Assembly: GCF_028069655.1 (NCBI RefSeq)
Contig: NZ_JAMCOS010000001.1
Span: 4,990,001-5,054,000 of the forward strand
Source: Acidovorax sp. NCPPB 4044
Lineage (GTDB): Bacteria > Pseudomonadota > Gammaproteobacteria > Burkholderiales > Burkholderiaceae_C
Length of the DNA stretch: 64,000 bases
Direction: 5' to 3'
The notes beneath the pieces were generated by a model. That model had not been told where the DNA came from. It saw nothing but the letters and a program-made list of their open reading frames with translations, and ran no database searches. Numbering within the stretch: the first letter of the stretch is position 1; every line of letters begins with the position of its first letter. The position numbers and the translations under genes were made by a program. Of this stretch, positions 42,821-50,926 are shown one piece after another.

Positions 42821-42866
42821 GCTGGATGCTTGATCAGTAGTGTAGGGGTGACATATCTCGCGAACA

Positions 42867-43439
42867 ATGCCGTTTTTGGTCAGTTTGGCTGACAATGTGC
42901 CGATGCCTTCCCCATCCCCTCCGCGCCCTGGGCCTCCGCCACCTCCCGCCTCCCTGTCCCCGCAGGGCGACACCTGGCGGCTCACCCACCTGGGGCGCCT
43001 GCTGGGGCATGCCATGCGGCGGTTCGACGCGCGCGTGCTGGAGCGCATGGCGCACGACGTGCAGGTGCCGCTGGCGCTGTCCAACCTGGCGGCGCGGGAC
43101 CAGATCAGCGCGGCCCACATCCACATCACGCGCCACCTCTCGCTGCAGGGCGACCGGCTCACCGACCTGGCCGAGCGCGCCGGCATGGCCAAGCAGTCGA
43201 TGGCCGCGCTGGTGGACCAGTGCGAGGCCTGGGGGCTGGTGGTGCGCGAGCCCGACCTGCGCGACGCCCGCGCCCGCAGGGTGCGCTTCACCGAGACCGG
43301 ACTGGCGTGGCTGCAGGCCTTCCGCGACGCGGTGGCGCGCACCGAGGAGGAGTTCCGCGCGGAGGTGGGGGACGCCGTGGCCGCCGTCGTGGTGCTGGGG
43401 CTGGAAGCCTACGCGGGCGCCGACGGGGCGAAGGACTGA
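42867..43439 (+). CDS. MarR-family transcriptional regulator
   Basis: 190 residues from 42867; an alternative ATG at 42903 removes 12 residues. Neither start has a clear ribosome site. The winged-helix region is recognisable: QISAAHIHITRHLSLQGDRLTDLAERAGMAKQSMAALVDQCEAWGLVVREPDLRDARARRVRFTETG. The Pro-rich N-terminal extension is unusual. It is divergent from recA with overlapping promoter space. Ligand and targets are unknown. Confidence 0.85.
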   Translation: MPFLVSLADNVPMPSPSPPRPGPPPPPASLSPQGDTWRLTHLGRLLGHAMRRFDARVLERMAHDVQVPLALSNLAARDQISAAHIHITRHLSLQGDRLTDLAERAGMAKQSMAALVDQCEAWGLVVREPDLRDARARRVRFTETGLAWLQAFRDAVARTEEEFRAEVGDAVAAVVVLGLEAYAGADGAKD

Positions 43440-43621
43440 CGGAGGGACCATCCCGCCCCGGCCCCGCGCGGCGGCGCAGTGTGACCCGGGCCGGCATGCG
43501 CCGCCATCTAGGGGTCCGCCCCGCGGTGGCGGCCGGGGCGTTGTCCCTAGAATCGACGCCACGCCCGGAGAGCGCCCCGGCCCCGGCGCCCGCCCCTACG
43601 GAACCCCCAGGAGACAGCCCC

Positions 43622-44296
43622 ATGCGCATCCTCATCGCCGAAGACGACCAGGTTCTGGCGGACGGCCTGCTGCGCACGCTGCGGGGCTCGGGGGCCGTGG
43701 TGGACCATGTGGCGAGCGGCAGCGAGGCCGATGCCGTGCTCACCACCACGCAGGAGTTCGACCTGCTGATCCTCGACCTCGGCCTGCCGCGCATGCATGG
43801 CCTCGACGTGCTCAAGCGGCTGCGCGGGCGCGGCTCGGCGCTGCCGGTGCTGATCCTCACCGCCGCCGACAGCGTGGACGAGCGCGTGAAGGGCCTCGAC
43901 TACGGGGCCGACGACTACATGGCCAAGCCGTTCTCGCTGCAGGAGCTGGAGGCGCGCGTGCGGGCGCTCACACGGCGCGTCATGGGCGCCACCAGCAGCA
44001 CCATTCGCCACGGCCCGCTCGTCTACGACCAGGCCGGCCGCATGGCCACCATCGACGGCCGGCTGGTGGAGCTGTCGGCGCGCGAACTCGGCCTGCTGGA
44101 GGTGCTGCTGCAGCGCGCCGGCCGCCTCGTCAGCAAGGAGCAGCTCGTGGAGCGGCTCTGCGAATGGGGCGAGGAGGTCAGCAACAACGCCATCGAGGTC
44201 TACATCCACCGGCTGCGCAAGAAGATCGAGCGCGGCCCGATCCGCATCGCCACGGTGCGCGGCCTGGGCTATTGCCTGGAGAAGGTCGCGGCCTAG
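43622..44296 (+). CDS. OmpR-family response regulator (TctD/QseB-like)
   Basis: 224 residues; AGGAG lies upstream of ATG. The receiver domain has D8-D9, phosphorylation site D52 (LLILDLGLPRMHG), T and K of the MAKPFSLQELEAR segment, then a winged-helix output domain ending IRIATVRGLGYCLEKV. The next gene is its kinase, but the two are separated by 91 bp containing repeat copy F. TctD-type regulators often control tricarboxylate uptake; no tct transporter genes are adjacent, though a TctC-like receptor lies about 6 kb downstream. Confidence 0.92.
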   Translation: MRILIAEDDQVLADGLLRTLRGSGAVVDHVASGSEADAVLTTTQEFDLLILDLGLPRMHGLDVLKRLRGRGSALPVLILTAADSVDERVKGLDYGADDYMAKPFSLQELEARVRALTRRVMGATSSTIRHGPLVYDQAGRMATIDGRLVELSARELGLLEVLLQRAGRLVSKEQLVERLCEWGEEVSNNAIEVYIHRLRKKIERGPIRIATVRGLGYCLEKVAA

Positions 44297-44320
44297 GGCG
44301 CGCCCCCTGCCTGCGCCAAG

Positions 44321-44367
44321 ATTGCTACTGATTGAATAGCAAACTCTTCAATGGAATCGGCGGCATG
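44321..44367 (+). repeat. 3'-end intergenic repeat, copy F
   Basis: ATTGCTACTG ... ATAGCAAAC, then TCTTCAATGGAATC and CGGCGGCATG. It lies 24 bp after the response regulator stop and 20 bp before the kinase start, inside what would otherwise be a single operon. Confidence 0.85.
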
Positions 44368-44387
44368 AGACCAAAAACGTTCCAGGC

Positions 44388-45878
44388 ATGCGCGGCGGGG
44401 CAGCCGTGTGGGCGGCGGCCTTGAAGATCTTCCAGCGCGAGCAGCGCTCGCTGTTCGGTGAAATCCTCGACTGGATGCTCACCCCGCTGCTGCTGCTGTG
44501 GCCCGTGAGCCTGGCGCTCACCTGGCTGGTGGCGCAGGGGCTGGCCAACAAGCCGTTCGACCGGGCGCTCGAATACAACGCGCATGCGCTCGCGCAGCTG
44601 GTCGCCGTGCAGGACGGCCGCGCGCAGTTCAACCTGCCGCAGCCCGCCAGCGAGATCCTGCGCGCGGACGAATCCGACATCGTCTACTACCAGGTGCTGG
44701 GCCCGCAGGGCGAATACCTCTCGGGCGAGCGCGACCTGCCGCGCCCCGCGCCGCCCGAGGACGACCGCCCGCTCTCGGGCCAGGTGCGGCTGCGCGATGC
44801 CGAGCTGCGCGGCATCGAGATCCGCGTGGCCGCCATCTGGGTGCGCCTGCCGCTGCCCGGCGCGCCCGCGGCGCTCGTGCAGGTTGCCGAGACGCGCGAG
44901 AAGCGCAGCGTGCTCGCCACCGAGATCATCAAGGGCGTGATGCTCCCGCAGTTCGTGATCCTGCCGCTGGCGGTGCTGCTGGTGTGGCTGGCGCTCGCGC
45001 GCGGCATCCAGCCGCTGCACCGGCTGGAGGAGCGCATCCGCGCGCGCGACCCGGACGACCTCTCCCCGCTGGACCACAAGGCGGTGCCGCTCGAAGTGGC
45101 GCCGCTCGTCGATTCGGTCAACGACCTGCTGGGACGGCTGCAGGATTCGCTCGCCACGCAAAAGCGCTTCCTCGCCGACGCCGCGCACCAGCTCAAGACG
45201 CCGCTCGCGGGGCTGCGCATGCAGGCCGACCTCGCGCAGCGCGAGGGCACCAGCACCGACGAGCTCAAGCGCTCGCTGCAGCAGATCGGCCGCGCGAGCA
45301 TCCGCGCCACGCACACGGTGAACCAACTGCTGGCGATGGCGCGCGCCGAAGCCGGCGGCGCGGTGCTCGCGCGCCAGCCGGTGGACCTGGCGCGGCTGGT
45401 GCGCGAGGCCGTGCGCGACTGCGTGCCGCGCGCGCTGGAGAAATCCATCGACCTGGGCTACGAAGGCGCCGATCCCGCCGACCCGGGCGTGTGGGTGGAC
45501 GGCAACCCCACCCTGCTCAAGGAGCTGGCGCGCAACCTGCTGGACAACGCGATCAACTACACGCCCTCCAGCAGCGAGCGGCCCGGCGTGGTCACCGCGC
45601 GCGTGCTGGCCGATCCGTTCGGCCACGTCGTGCTCGTGCAGGTCGAGGATTCCGGGCCGGGCGTGCCCGAGGCGGAGCGGGAGCTGGTCTTCCGGCCGTT
45701 CTACCGCGCGCTGGGCACCGACGCGGACGGCTCGGGCCTGGGCCTGCCCATCGTGCTGGAGATCGCGCGCCAGCACGATGCCGCCGTGCGGCTGGACGAC
45801 GCGCACCCGGGCCAGGTGCCGCCGGGCGCGTGCTTTTCGGTGCGATTCGCGGCGCGCACGGGCGGCGGGCCGCGCTGA
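44388..45878 (+). CDS. Sensor histidine kinase (TctE/QseC-like)
   Basis: 496 residues. Membrane helices at about 29-48 and 187-205 bracket a periplasmic domain of about 140 residues of the TctE type. A HAMP-like linker, the H-box with H267 (FLADAAHQLKTPLAGLRMQ), N-box (ELARNLLDNAINYTPS), G1 (VEDSGPGVPEAE) and G2 (GSGLGLPIVLEIA) follow. Partner of the regulator at 43622. The ATG at 44388 lacks a strong ribosome site. Confidence 0.92.
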   Translation: MRGGAAVWAAALKIFQREQRSLFGEILDWMLTPLLLLWPVSLALTWLVAQGLANKPFDRALEYNAHALAQLVAVQDGRAQFNLPQPASEILRADESDIVYYQVLGPQGEYLSGERDLPRPAPPEDDRPLSGQVRLRDAELRGIEIRVAAIWVRLPLPGAPAALVQVAETREKRSVLATEIIKGVMLPQFVILPLAVLLVWLALARGIQPLHRLEERIRARDPDDLSPLDHKAVPLEVAPLVDSVNDLLGRLQDSLATQKRFLADAAHQLKTPLAGLRMQADLAQREGTSTDELKRSLQQIGRASIRATHTVNQLLAMARAEAGGAVLARQPVDLARLVREAVRDCVPRALEKSIDLGYEGADPADPGVWVDGNPTLLKELARNLLDNAINYTPSSSERPGVVTARVLADPFGHVVLVQVEDSGPGVPEAERELVFRPFYRALGTDADGSGLGLPIVLEIARQHDAAVRLDDAHPGQVPPGACFSVRFAARTGGGPR

Positions 45879-45916
45879 CGGGGGCGGCCGGAAGCTCAGC
45901 GTCCCCTGCGCCCATG

Positions 45917-45942
45917 AAAAAACCTGCGCAGGAGGCCTGCGC
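45917..45942 (-). terminator. Rho-independent terminator for the DUF4148 gene at 46003
   Basis: On the minus strand GCGCAGG-CCT-CCTGCGC forms a 7-bp stem, followed 3 nt later by TTTTTT (45922-45917). It lies 60 bp after the stop of that gene and on the 3' side of the convergent kinase gene. Confidence 0.7.
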
Positions 45943-46002
45943 GGGCGGGGGCATGGAGCGCGGCAGCCGCGCGGTGCGGCTGCTGCGGATGCACGCGGTG
46001 CA

Positions 46003-46368
46003 TCAGTTCGTCATCGGCACGGTGCCGTGTTCGTACATCGAGGCCACGGCGCTCACGTCGCCGCCCTGGCGGCGCACTTCGGCCACGTACTCGGGGCCGC
46101 TGCGCAGGCGCTGGTACTCGGCCAGGCGCTGCTGGTACATCGGGTCGTTCATGACGGAGCGGTCACCGGCCTGGTACTTGTCCAGGCCTGCCTTCTTCCA
46201 CAGGTTCCAGTCGGCCACCACTTCGGCGCGGGACAGCGGCTGCTGGTTCTGCACTTCGGTCAGTGGGATCGGGCCGGCCATGTCTTCCTGCGACACGGGG
46301 GCTGCGGTAGCGGCCGTGGCGCCGGCAAAGGCGAGGGTGGCGATGGCGATCAGGTGCTTGCGATTCAT
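46003..46368 (-). CDS. DUF4148 exported protein, paralogue 1 (121 aa)
   Basis: Signal peptide about 1-22 (MNRKHLIAIATLAFAGATAATA), then a small mature domain with LSRAEVVADWNLWKKAGLDKYQAGD and QQRLAEYQRLRSGPEYVAEVRRQGGD. The R-AEV-ADL-W and LRSGPE blocks are the DUF4148 hallmark common in Burkholderiales. The function is unknown; these proteins are usually periplasmic. AAGGAC precedes the ATG. A TGTGCG-N4-CGCACA palindrome lies 98 bp upstream, matching one upstream of its paralogue. Confidence 0.85.
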   Translation of the reverse strand: MNRKHLIAIATLAFAGATAATAAPVSQEDMAGPIPLTEVQNQQPLSRAEVVADWNLWKKAGLDKYQAGDRSVMNDPMYQQRLAEYQRLRSGPEYVAEVRRQGGDVSAVASMYEHGTVPMTN

Positions 46369-46466
46369 GGCGTTGAGTCCTTTCTTCGGGCATTGGGAAC
46401 TGTCTGCAACGCGCCGGATTGCGTGCTGCATGGGAAGTCAGTTTGCGCCGCCTGGCGGCCGTTGCT

Positions 46467-46482
46467 TGTGCGAAAACGCACA
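46467..46482. promoter_or_regulatory. TGTGCG-N4-CGCACA palindrome upstream of DUF4148 gene 1
   Basis: A perfect 6-bp dyad around AAAA, 98 bp from the start of the 46003 gene. The same dyad with AAAG in the centre is 91 bp before the second DUF4148 gene, so it is a plausible shared operator. Confidence 0.5.
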
Positions 46483-46630
46483 GATTCGTGTAGGTCTGTG
46501 TCCGACTGGACTGTGCTCCCCGGGGTTGCGCGGCGTGGGAGAACAGGTCGTTTCAGACGCAACAGTTGCAGGCCTTGGGGGAGGGCCCTGCGGTCGGGCG
46601 CGGGGTGCCCGGGCCGCGGGGCCCGGAGCC

Positions 46631-46984
46631 TCAGTTGCCGCCCGTGGAGGCGTTCTGGCCGGCCACCGCGCTCGTGTCGCCGCCCTGGCGGCGCACTTCG
46701 GCGAGGAATTCGGGGCCGCTGCGCAGGCGGCGGTATTCGGCCACGCGCTGGCGGTAGTCCGCGTCGGCGATGGCCGTGCGGTCGCCTTCGCCCGCATGGT
46801 TCAGGCCGGCGCGGTTCCACAGCACCAGGTCGGCAACCACTTCGGCGCGCGTCAGCGAAGGGCCCTGGGCGGCGGCTTCGGCGCCGAACCAGTCCTCTTG
46901 CGAGGTGGGGGCGGCGGAGGCGACGCCGACGAAGGCGAGGGCGGCCAGCGACAGGAGGAGGGCAGAGGTCTTGCGTGCTTGCAT
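46631..46984 (-). CDS. DUF4148 exported protein, paralogue 2 (117 aa)
   Basis: Signal peptide about 1-24 (MQARKTSALLLSLAALAFVGVASA) from the ATG at 46984, then SLTRAEVVADLVLWNRAGLN and RQRVAEYRRLRSGPEFLAEVRRQGGDTSAVAG. It is a clear tandem duplicate of the gene at 46003. AAAGGACC is its ribosome site. No biochemical role is known. Confidence 0.85.
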   Translation of the reverse strand: MQARKTSALLLSLAALAFVGVASAAPTSQEDWFGAEAAAQGPSLTRAEVVADLVLWNRAGLNHAGEGDRTAIADADYRQRVAEYRRLRSGPEFLAEVRRQGGDTSAVAGQNASTGGN

Positions 46985-47075
46985 GGCGAGGTCCTTTCGG
47001 GGTTGGGTCGATCGCCGCGTTGCGATGGTGCGTTGCGGCATGGGGGTCAGTGTCCGCCCGGGGCCCTTTCCCGTC

Positions 47076-47091
47076 TGTGCGAAAGCGCACA
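47076..47091. promoter_or_regulatory. TGTGCG-N4-CGCACA palindrome upstream of DUF4148 gene 2
   Basis: A perfect 6-bp dyad around AAAG, 91 bp before the start of the second DUF4148 gene, with flanking CTGTGCG ... GCACAG shared with the first copy. Confidence 0.5.
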
Positions 47092-47130
47092 GGTTTCAAG
47101 CGATAGGGCCCGCCGGCCCGACCCCGCCGG

Positions 47131-48879
47131 TCAGCGCGCGGCGCCGCCCCAGAGCGCCGACGGACGGGCCACGTGCAGCACCGGCAGCGGCTGCGACCGC
47201 CCGCGCACGGCGATCCGCTCGGGCGTGCCCAGCGCGTCCTGCGCCCCCGCGGACCGGGCCACGTCGAGCGACAGCACCAGCCGCGCGCCCGCCACCTTGG
47301 AGTAGTCCTGCAGCCGGCTCGCCGTGTTCACCACCTCGCCCACGGCGGTGAAGGTGGTGGTGTCCTCGAAGCCCACCTGCCCCACGGCGACGGCGCCCGC
47401 GTGCAGGCCCATGCCGAAGTCCAGCGCCTGGTCGAACTGCGCGTGGAAGGCGCCGGTCCAGGCGTCCATGCGTTCCTCGATGAGCGCGGCGGCGCGCAGG
47501 GCCTGCCGGCAGGCGGTGGGCAGGTCGCTCTCCAGCCCGAAGAGGGCCATCACGCTGTCGCCGATGAACTGGTTGGGCAGGCCGCCGGCCTCGCGCACGG
47601 CCTGTCCCACGCGCTCGAAATACTGGTCCAGCACCCACGCCAGGTCGAACGGCCATTGCCGCTCGGCCAGGCCCGACCAGCGGCGCAGGTCCACGAACAG
47701 CACGGCCACCTGCCGCTCGCCGCCCAGGCGGGCCGCGGCCGGGGTGGCGCCGGGCTGGAAGAGCGGCACCACGCGCACGCTGCCGCCCGGGCGCAGCTGG
47801 CAGGCCAGGCGCACGTCGGCGGGCGCGTTCACGCGGCGCAGCGTGCGGCGCTCGTCGCCCTGCGGCGGCGGCAGGTGGCCGTCCTGCGCCTCCACGCGCA
47901 CGCGGCAGGTGGAGCAGCGCGCGCGGCCGCCGCACATCGACAGGTGGGCGATGCCGTGCAGCCGGCTCGCCTCCAGCACGCTCGTGCCGGGCGGCACCTG
48001 CACGGTGCGCTGCGGGTAGTGCAGGGTCACGTAGCCCTCGCCGCGGCGCAGGCGCAACGCGCCCCAGGCCAGCCGCGCGCCCACGAGCGCGGCCAGCGCC
48101 AGCAGCCAGCCGATCTGCAGGCCCTCGGTCAGCGTGCGCGCGGCCTCGCCGGCGGGCCGGGGCGGCGCCGGTGCGCGCAGGGCCTGCGCGGTCCAGGCGA
48201 TCTCGCGGCCCATCGACAGCGCGCCCAGCAGCGCCAGCACCGGCAGCAGCACCGCGCCGGCCAGCAGCAGCGGCTGGTGGCGGCGCCAGGCCGCGCGGTG
48301 GCGCATGGCCAGGTGCAGGCCCAGGCAGCCGTGCACCCACGCCAGCGTGAGCAGCAGCGTCTGCCGCGCGAAGCCCTCGGGCGACCAGATGGCCCGCACG
48401 ATGCGCAGGTAGGACGGCTCCACCCCCCAGGTGCTGCCCAGCCAGCGCGTGCCCACCACGTGGGCCACCAGCAGCAGCGGCAGCAGCAGCCCGAGCGCGA
48501 TGCGCAGCGCCTCGACCGCGGGCATGCGCCAGGTGTGCCGGCGCCAGAGCGCGACGCCCGCCATGGCGAGGTGCACGGCGAACGCGCCGTAGAGCAGCGC
48601 GGTGCCCGCGCCCGTGCCCCAGGCGGCGTGCACGGCGCGGCGCGTGGCCTCGGCCGCCTGCAGCGACACCAGCCCCGCCGCGTGCGTGGCCAGGTGCAGT
48701 GCCACGTAGGCCCACAGCGTCAGCCCGCTGGCCCAGCGCAGGTTGCGCGCCGAGGGCAGGCCGCCGAAGGGCCGGGGCTCGGCCGGCCCGCCGCCCGCGG
48801 CGGGGCCGGGCCGGCGCGGCGCGGGGGGGCGGGCGCGCAGCAGGCGCGCGCGCAGGGTGGTGAACAGCGGCGGGGGCAT
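47131..48879 (-). CDS. Membrane 2Fe-2S ferredoxin-class III nucleotide cyclase fusion
   Basis: About 582 residues from the ATG at 48879 (an in-frame ATG at 48993 is possible; no clear ribosome site). An N-terminal membrane part with five or six helices (about 50-270) carries several histidines within helices (H62, H66, H103, H140, H183, H189), recalling heme-b membrane anchors. A plant-type 2Fe-2S domain has C316, C322, C325 and C360 (CGGRARCSTC ... LACQL). A class III cyclase domain (about 388-560) has metal aspartates D397 (VLFVDLRRWSG) and D441 (FIGDSVMALFG) and VGEVVNTASRL. The usual purine-binding lysine before FIGD appears replaced by Q437, so substrate choice is uncertain. Divergent from a Crp-type gene. 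Confidence 0.87.
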   Translation of the reverse strand: MPPPLFTTLRARLLRARPPAPRRPGPAAGGGPAEPRPFGGLPSARNLRWASGLTLWAYVALHLATHAAGLVSLQAAEATRRAVHAAWGTGAGTALLYGAFAVHLAMAGVALWRRHTWRMPAVEALRIALGLLLPLLLVAHVVGTRWLGSTWGVEPSYLRIVRAIWSPEGFARQTLLLTLAWVHGCLGLHLAMRHRAAWRRHQPLLLAGAVLLPVLALLGALSMGREIAWTAQALRAPAPPRPAGEAARTLTEGLQIGWLLALAALVGARLAWGALRLRRGEGYVTLHYPQRTVQVPPGTSVLEASRLHGIAHLSMCGGRARCSTCRVRVEAQDGHLPPPQGDERRTLRRVNAPADVRLACQLRPGGSVRVVPLFQPGATPAAARLGGERQVAVLFVDLRRWSGLAERQWPFDLAWVLDQYFERVGQAVREAGGLPNQFIGDSVMALFGLESDLPTACRQALRAAALIEERMDAWTGAFHAQFDQALDFGMGLHAGAVAVGQVGFEDTTTFTAVGEVVNTASRLQDYSKVAGARLVLSLDVARSAGAQDALGTPERIAVRGRSQPLPVLHVARPSALWGGAAR

Positions 48880-49006
48880 GGGGGGAGGGCGGGGCGGCTG
48901 AGCATAATGCCGCGAGCCCGGCCGTGCCGCGGCGGCCGCGCATGCCACCGGGGCCGCCCGGGCTCTGTCGCTGCCTCGCCCCTCCATCGCCAACCTTCAC
49001 CTCCGC

Positions 49007-49726
49007 ATGACCCCGCCCGCTCCTGCCGCCCGTTCCAGCCTCGCGCTGCGCTGCGTTCCGCTGTTCGAGGGGCTGGGTGCCGCGCGGCTGGACGGCATCG
49101 CGCAGCAGTGCCAGTGGCAGCAACTGCCGGCGCGGCGGCGGTTGTTCTCGCGCGCGGCGGCGGGCGGCGATGTGTATTTCGTGCTCGCGGGCCGGGTGCG
49201 CGTGACCACCTATTCGGCCAATGGCCGACAGGTCACCTTCCGGGACTGCGGGCCGGGCGAGCCCATCGGGCTGCTCGCCGCGCTCGACGGAGGCGCCCGG
49301 TCGGCCGATGTGGTCACGCTCGAATCCACGCTGGTGGCGAGCCTGGCGCCCGGCGATTTCCGCGCGCTCATGGCTGCCGAGCCCGGCGTGGCGCAGCGCG
49401 TGGTGGAGGGCCTGTGCACGCTGGTGCGCGAGCTGTCCGAGCGCGTGATCGACCTCAGCACCCTGGGCGTGCAGAACCGGCTGCATGCCGAACTGCTGCG
49501 CCTGGCGCGCGCGGCCGGCGGGGCGGACGCCGGGGGCCGCGCCCGCATCGAGCCCGCGCCCGCGCACGCCGAACTGGCGAGCCGCATCAGCACCAACCGC
49601 GAGCAGGTCACGCGCGAGCTGGGGGCCCTCACGCGCCAGGGCCTGCTGGCCAAGGACGGCCGGGCCTTCGTCGTCACCGACCTGGCCCGCCTGGAGCGCA
49701 TGGTGGCCGAGGTGCGCGGCGAATGA
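49007..49726 (+). CDS. Crp/Fnr-family transcriptional regulator
   Basis: 239 residues. The N-terminal cyclic-nucleotide-type beta barrel (VPLFEGLGAARLDGIAQQC ... YFVLAGRVRVTTYSANGRQVTF ... GEPIGLLAALDGGARSADVVTLE), long dimer helix and C-terminal HTH (ELASRISTNREQVTRELGALTRQGLLAKDG) are clear. It lacks the FNR cysteine cluster, so it is not an oxygen-sensing FNR. Its divergent pairing with a cyclase suggests it senses the cyclic nucleotide made there. Repeat copy G follows the stop. Confidence 0.9.
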   Translation: MTPPAPAARSSLALRCVPLFEGLGAARLDGIAQQCQWQQLPARRRLFSRAAAGGDVYFVLAGRVRVTTYSANGRQVTFRDCGPGEPIGLLAALDGGARSADVVTLESTLVASLAPGDFRALMAAEPGVAQRVVEGLCTLVRELSERVIDLSTLGVQNRLHAELLRLARAAGGADAGGRARIEPAPAHAELASRISTNREQVTRELGALTRQGLLAKDGRAFVVTDLARLERMVAEVRGE

Positions 49727-49733
49727 CCTTGCG

Positions 49734-49780
49734 TTTGCTATAAATTATGTAGCAAACTATTCAATGGATCCGGCGGCATG
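49734..49780 (+). repeat. 3'-end intergenic repeat, copy G
   Basis: TTTGCTATAA ... TGTAGCAAAC, then TATTCAATGGATC and CGGCGGCATG, 7 bp after the Crp-type gene stop in the same orientation. Confidence 0.85.
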
Positions 49781-49824
49781 GAGGCTGAAAGGCTTCCATT
49801 ACCCTGGATCCGGAGCCCGCCGTG

Positions 49825-50766
49825 TCAGCCGATGTGGCTGCGGCTGTTGCAGTCTGCGGGCGTTTCTCCCTCCCGCAGCAGCCAGGCGCGGAAATGGGCC
49901 AGCGCTGCCGGCTGCGCGCGGTCGCCGGCGTGGCAGAGCCAGTAGCCCAGCCGGCTCGTGTAGCCGCCCTGCGGCAGCGGCTCGGCGACGGTGCCCGCGG
50001 CGATCTCGTCGCGCACCAGACAGCGCGGCACGAGGCCCACGCCCAGGCCCACCGATACGCCGCGGATGATGCTCTCGAACTGCGCGAGCTGCGGCCCTTC
50101 GAGCGGGTCGAGCCGCGCGATGCCGTGGCGCTCCGCCCAGCGCTCCCAGGCGTCGGGCGCCGAGACATGGCGCAGCAGCGCATGGCCGGCCACGTCGGCA
50201 GGCGCCCGCAGCGGCGGCAGCGGGCCGTCCGGGCCGCGCGCGCCCGGCGGCGGCGCGATCAGCGCCACGTCGTTGCCGGCGATGTAGTGGGCATGCATGC
50301 CCGGCCAGTGGCCGTTGCCGAACACGATGGCGCAGTCCAGCTCGGGGCCGGGCAGCTCGTTGATGAACGCCTGCGAGAGGTGCAGCGTGATGCGCGGGTG
50401 CTGCTGGCGGAAGGCCGGCAGCCGCGGCACCAGCCACTGCGCCGCGAACGTGGGCAGCGCCGACACCCGCAGGGGGCCGCCGTCGTGCGCGCTGGTGACG
50501 AGTTCCAACGTGGCCGCCTCCAGCCGCGCCAGCAGCGCGCGCACGGCCTGCTCGTAGCGCTCGCCCGCAGGGGTGAGCGAGAGGCGCTGGCGGTTGCGCT
50601 CGAACAGCGGCACGCCCACCCAGCGCTCCAGCTCCTGCACCTGCTTGCTGACCGCGCTCTGGGTCACATCCAGCGCCTCGGCGGCGCGCGACACCCCGCC
50701 GAAACGCACCACGGTGCAGAAGGCCCGCAGCAGGTGCAGGGGCGGGTTCAGGCGGCGCAGGGGCAT
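49825..50766 (-). CDS. LysR-family transcriptional regulator (GcvA-like)
   Basis: 313 residues. N-terminal LysR HTH (LLRAFCTVVRFGGVSRAAEALDVTQSAVSKQVQELERWVGVPLFER) and a type-2 periplasmic-binding fold effector domain. It is divergent from the Bug receptor gene with a 160-bp intergenic region, the classical arrangement for regulating that gene and the downstream hydrolase. Confidence 0.92.
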   Translation of the reverse strand: MPLRRLNPPLHLLRAFCTVVRFGGVSRAAEALDVTQSAVSKQVQELERWVGVPLFERNRQRLSLTPAGERYEQAVRALLARLEAATLELVTSAHDGGPLRVSALPTFAAQWLVPRLPAFRQQHPRITLHLSQAFINELPGPELDCAIVFGNGHWPGMHAHYIAGNDVALIAPPPGARGPDGPLPPLRAPADVAGHALLRHVSAPDAWERWAERHGIARLDPLEGPQLAQFESIIRGVSVGLGVGLVPRCLVRDEIAAGTVAEPLPQGGYTSRLGYWLCHAGDRAQPAALAHFRAWLLREGETPADCNSRSHIG

Positions 50767-50926
50767 GGCGGGAAGGGGTCGGGTGGATCGGACAGGGAAG
50801 GGCGCCGGTCGAGCCCGGCCGCAGCGATGAAGGTATGCCGAATCGGAATGCTAACCGGCACATGCATTGCTTTTATGCCGGGGCTCTTCCATTACCCTCA
50901 TTGCTTCCCCGGAGAGGAAACCCCCA

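Noticed and set aside
49007..49726. The Crp-family gene as FNR and the reader of the box at 5450
   Set aside because: It lacks the cysteine cluster needed for an oxygen-sensing iron-sulfur centre.
7614..49780. The seven repeats as a CRISPR array
   Set aside because: Copies are scattered over 42 kb, imperfect, without regular spacers, and no cas gene is present.
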